Source: GWF2-33-9 sp964500435 (lineage in GTDB: Bacteria > Bacteroidota > Ignavibacteria > Kapaibacteriales > UBA2268). From it: 64,000 bases of DNA. The translations under genes and the position numbers were made by a program. This document shows, in pieces, positions 61,252 to 64,000 of this stretch. Within the stretch, counting starts at the first letter, position 1; every line of letters starts with the position of its first letter. The stretch lies in the NCBI GenBank assembly GCA_964500435.1, contig CAZCNL010000002.1, forward strand, positions 1-64,000. The letters run 5' to 3'. The notes under the pieces were generated by a model that saw nothing but the letters and a program-made list of their open reading frames with translations, was not told the origin of the DNA and made no database searches.

Positions 61252-61710
61252 TTATTTCATTTTATTGATTATATTAGTCGTAGACTTACCTTCTACAAAA
61301 GATATCAACACAACTTTCCCGCCTTGTGATTTTACAAAATCTGCTCCAACAACTTCTTCTTCTTTATAATCTGCACCTTTTACTAACACATCAGGATTTA
61401 AGAACTTAATTAACTCCAATGGTGTGTCTTCGTCAAAAAAACAAACATAATCAACTGGTTTCAATGCGGCGAGCACCGTCGCTCTATCGTGTTGCCTGTT
61501 TATTGGACGGCTCGGACCTTTCAATCTTGAAACTGAATCATCTGTGTTTAATCCTATAATCAATAAATCACCATACTTTTTTGCTTCGGTTAAATAGTAA
61601 ATATGACCTGAATGAATAATATCAAAACATCCATTTGTAAAAACAATTCTCTTGCCTTGTAATTTTGCTTCTAAAACAATTTTCCCAAGTGTATCTTTAC
61701 TGATTAACAT
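61252..61710 (-). CDS. rfaE2: D-glycero-beta-D-manno-heptose 1-phosphate adenylyltransferase
   Basis: A 152-residue nucleotidyltransferase of the HldE C-terminal/RfaE2 type. It has the nucleotide site FTNGCFDIIHSGHIYYL (HxGH), then LIIGLNTDDSVSRLKGPSRPIN, and ends GKSTTNIINKMK with the second motif. It makes ADP-heptose for LPS core. The kinase half (RfaE1) is separate and not in the window. It agrees with the GT9 heptosyltransferase-like gene. Confidence 0.92.
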   Translation of the reverse strand: MLISKDTLGKIVLEAKLQGKRIVFTNGCFDIIHSGHIYYLTEAKKYGDLLIIGLNTDDSVSRLKGPSRPINRQHDRATVLAALKPVDYVCFFDEDTPLELIKFLNPDVLVKGADYKEEEVVGADFVKSQGGKVVLISFVEGKSTTNIINKMK

Positions 61711-61775
61711 CGTTTGAATTTCAATATTTATTGACTAAAAAAATTATTTATTAATTATAAAATTTTTCAACTGCT

Positions 61776-62540
61776 TTATGGTAAAACAATTCTTTTTCTG
61801 ATAAATTTAGCATTACCGATACGAACTTCACCAATATAATCACCAGATGGCAATTTCCGTCCATTATCATCTCGAAAATTCCAAGTAATCTTATAACTTC
61901 CGGGCACTTGTCGCCCTTTGAATAACGTTGCCACAACTTTGGCTTGGATTGAATATATTACAATTTCAATATCATCAGCAGCATCGAGAGAGTATTTTAT
62001 TTCTGGACTTACATCTTCAACTAAGCCAAAAAATTCTCCAATATCACGTAGTGGAATTTTTACAGCATATCTATGCGGTGCAATACCTGGAATATATTGT
62101 GCCGCTTCTAAATTTGACTGATAGGCAACTTGTTCCATCCCAGTTGGAACGAACGCAGAAGGAGGAACTGTTTCTAAGCTTTGTAATGCAGCTTGATATG
62201 GTAAATTTGATTTAGAGTGTGTTATTGCCGCCCATTCTTCATCTGTCAATGACAAATTAAAATAAAATAATGAACGAGCTGTAACATTCATATCTAAAAA
62301 TCTGCGATAAATCGAATCTTGATACTTTTTATAATTTTCACTGCCTCCTGATGATGTTTTTGGGCTTTCTTCGTCTTTCGGTCCTTCGTTGTCTTTATTA
62401 ATATTTTCCGCTATAAATGTGCTTTGTGTGTAATACTTACTATTTGTATTTTGATAATTTTGCTCACTTTTTAGAGCAATCGAAGTTACACAAATTATAA
62501 GCAACGTAAAAATTGTTATTCTAAAAAGATTTTTTTTCAT
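61776..62540 (-). CDS. Secreted protein with C-terminal FlgD-like Ig domain
   Basis: A 254-residue protein with a signal/membrane segment (about 6-24) and a Ser/Glu/Lys-rich linker. The middle helical region (RRFLDMNVTARSLFYFNLS) is unclassified. The last 80 residues are FlgD-like (VIYSIQAKVVATLFKG, VPGSYKITWNFRDDNGRKLPSGDYIGEVRIGN), as in some T9SS cargo tails. It is 65 bp after nothing on its strand and stands alone. Confidence 0.7.
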   Translation of the reverse strand: MKKNLFRITIFTLLIICVTSIALKSEQNYQNTNSKYYTQSTFIAENINKDNEGPKDEESPKTSSGGSENYKKYQDSIYRRFLDMNVTARSLFYFNLSLTDEEWAAITHSKSNLPYQAALQSLETVPPSAFVPTGMEQVAYQSNLEAAQYIPGIAPHRYAVKIPLRDIGEFFGLVEDVSPEIKYSLDAADDIEIVIYSIQAKVVATLFKGRQVPGSYKITWNFRDDNGRKLPSGDYIGEVRIGNAKFIRKRIVLP

Positions 62541-62678
62541 TTTTATGATATTATTTTCTTTTAAACGTTTATTATTTTGTTTTAGTTACTAAATTTACTT
62601 TTTTTTCGTTTTTTTGTAAAATTAAAAGTAAATTAACGAAATTTTTGTAATTTAAATTTCAATCAAAGGCAAATTATA

Positions 62679-63833
62679 ATGGATAATTTTACATTTCACA
62701 ACCCAACTAAAGTATTATTCGGGAAGAAATCAATTAGTTTAATTGGTAATGAAATTTGCAAGCAATGTGGTCCCGATAAAAAAAATAAAGTATTACTTCT
62801 TGCTGGCAGTGGTTCAATAAAACAAAATGGCACATATCAACAAGTGGTCGATAGTTTAAAACAGCACGAAATTGATTTTGTTGAATTTTGGGGTGTTCGA
62901 CCAAATCCAACGCTAGAGCATGCAATTCTTGCCCGACAATTTGCTTACGATAATAATGTGAATATAATATTAGCAGTAGGCGGAGGTTCTGTAATTGATG
63001 AAGCAAAAGCAATTTCTGCTGGCTTTTATATTAATAATATTTGGGATATTTTCGAAAATAAAGTGCAAATCGAAAAAGCTCTGCCAATTTTTGTTGTTTT
63101 GACTTTATCAGCGACAGGTAGTGAGATGAACTCTTTCGCCGTTTTGAGTAATGAGGAAGAATTAAAAAAATGGTCTTTCGGTAGCCCATTAGTTTATCCA
63201 AAAGCAACTATTATAGACCCACAAGTTCAAATGTCTTTACCTAAGAGGCAAACAGTTAATGGTGGCGTTGATTCATTGTCACATTTGATGGAAAATTACT
63301 TTATGGGGGTTGATGCTGAAGTTACTATTGCGATAAATGAATCTGTTCAAAGAACAGTAATATCTCAAATAGACAAATTGATGATAAATCCAGATGATTA
63401 CACTGCACGTGCTAATTTCGCTTGGAGTTCAACTCTTGCATTAAATGGAGTGACGGCTGTTTCGATGGGTGGTGGCGAATGGACTACTCACGGACTCGAA
63501 CATGCTTTAAGCGTGCTCAAACCTGAAGTTGCCCACGCCGAAGGGTTAGCAGTGCTCTTTCCAGCATGGATAAAGTATGTTTACAACGAAAAGCCTTTTA
63601 TTTTCGAACGCTGGGCAAAAAATATATGGAACTGTGATTCAGTAATCGAAGCTGCTGACAAAATGAAACAAAAATTTGCAGAATGGGGTGCCCCAACAAC
63701 TTTGCGTCAACTCGGTTTTACTAAATCAGATTTTAATGAAATTATCAGCAACGTGATTAATTATGGAAGATTTGGTAAAATTAAACAATTAAATGCCGAT
63801 GATTTCAGAAACATATTAGAAATTGCTTTTTGA
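62679..63833 (+). CDS. Iron-containing alcohol dehydrogenase (BdhA/YqhD-like)
   Basis: A 384-residue NAD(P)H-dependent dehydrogenase of group III. FHNPTKVLFGK opens the Rossmann part, with GGGSVIDEAKAIS binding NAD(P). The metal ligands are in GGVDSLSHLMENYF and THGLEHALSVLKPEVAHAEGLAVLFPAW (Asp, His, His, His). The close match to the butanol dehydrogenase/YqhD pattern suggests NADPH-dependent aldehyde reduction. The downstream gene lies 45 bp away in the same direction. Confidence 0.93.
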   Translation: MDNFTFHNPTKVLFGKKSISLIGNEICKQCGPDKKNKVLLLAGSGSIKQNGTYQQVVDSLKQHEIDFVEFWGVRPNPTLEHAILARQFAYDNNVNIILAVGGGSVIDEAKAISAGFYINNIWDIFENKVQIEKALPIFVVLTLSATGSEMNSFAVLSNEEELKKWSFGSPLVYPKATIIDPQVQMSLPKRQTVNGGVDSLSHLMENYFMGVDAEVTIAINESVQRTVISQIDKLMINPDDYTARANFAWSSTLALNGVTAVSMGGGEWTTHGLEHALSVLKPEVAHAEGLAVLFPAWIKYVYNEKPFIFERWAKNIWNCDSVIEAADKMKQKFAEWGAPTTLRQLGFTKSDFNEIISNVINYGRFGKIKQLNADDFRNILEIAF

Positions 63834-63878
63834 TTTAAATCGCACAATATTTTTTTAATAATTATAATCAATAAAAAG

Positions 63879-64000
63879 ATGAGAAAAGAAGTATATCAAG
63901 TTCCAAGTGAAGTATTGGCAAAAAATTTACAAGTAAATGTTTATGGTCATTTCGGCATAAATTTTTTGCTATTCCCTATTACCGATGACGACCCGACTGA
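63879..64000 (+). CDS. Start of an esterase-like gene, cut by the window edge
   Basis: An ATG at 63879 opens a frame that reaches the window end (40 codons). The peptide has VNVYGHFGINFLLFPITDDDPT, similar in layout to the N-terminal strands of putative alpha/beta-hydrolase esterases (vYGh.G...L.FP). Too short for a firm call. Confidence 0.4.
   Translation, partial: MRKEVYQVPSEVLAKNLQVNVYGHFGINFLLFPITDDDPT

Overview
The window is about 64 kb of AT-rich DNA (roughly one third G+C by eye) from a bacterium of the Bacteroidota/Chlorobi group. A deep-branching lineage such as Ignavibacteria or Candidatus Kapabacteria fits best; this is an inference. The evidence is the set of large secreted proteins with type IX secretion (T9SS) type A C-terminal domains, promoters of the TTTG-N20-TAnnTTTG kind, an Oar-like TonB receptor remnant, and queD/queF, nadA/nadC and rfaE2 genes of the expected kind. 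One run of 100 Ns (22842-22941) shows it is a draft scaffold. The last gene and the first (reverse-strand) gene run off the window.

Layout. 1-2146: a secreted, repeat-rich fibre protein ending in a peptidase S74 chaperone domain. 2435-8742: acyl-CoA dehydrogenase, a DUF2147 protein, a MarR-FMN reductase-thioredoxin cluster with a candidate operator, and NhaA plus DUF389 membrane proteins. 8860-13019: a KamA-type radical SAM aminomutase, YidC and YidD. 13156-18773: a forward run of PurK, Nramp transporter, VIT1/CCC1 transporter, a two-component system and a Lys/Glu-rich periplasmic protein. 18857-21181: two damaged genes, a dCache sensor with no output domain and the C-terminal end of a TonB receptor. 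21383-22701: transaldolase and Aat. 22807-23462: tRNA-Ser(GCT) with tandem partial tRNA copies and a GIY-YIG nuclease gene.

23546-32300: central metabolism and regulation. This holds a PAP2 phosphatase, an aspartase with an N-terminal cyclic-nucleotide-binding-like domain, a nitroreductase, a deoxyhypusine-synthase-like enzyme, a MerR regulator, RNA polymerase omega, fumarase and ADP-forming acetyl-CoA synthetase. 32439-41834: glycosyltransferases and envelope genes around dnaA, with a possible oriC upstream of dnaA. 41861-57896: a 16-kb reverse-strand block of large T9SS surface proteins, one of 2655 residues, headed by a membrane-anchored TPR protein. 57950-64000: tRNA-Arg(CCG), nadC-nadA, queD-queF, rfaE2, a FlgD-like secreted protein, an iron-containing alcohol dehydrogenase and the start of an esterase-like gene.

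The strongest candidate for something undescribed is at 22807-23462. An intact tRNA-Ser is preceded by 68-bp tandem units that copy its 5' half but carry a different, 6-nt-loop hairpin in place of the anticodon arm. A GIY-YIG nuclease gene starts 4 nt after the tRNA, and its 3' end is interrupted by a further copy carrying the complementary 3' half of the tRNA, flanked by a 20-bp direct repeat. This looks like a tRNA-targeting mobile element. Other points worth a look are the cNMP-domain/aspartase fusion with an altered phosphate-binding loop, dockerin-like and cohesin-like domains in adjacent surface proteins, and a beta-propeller nested in a beta-helix in the giant protein.
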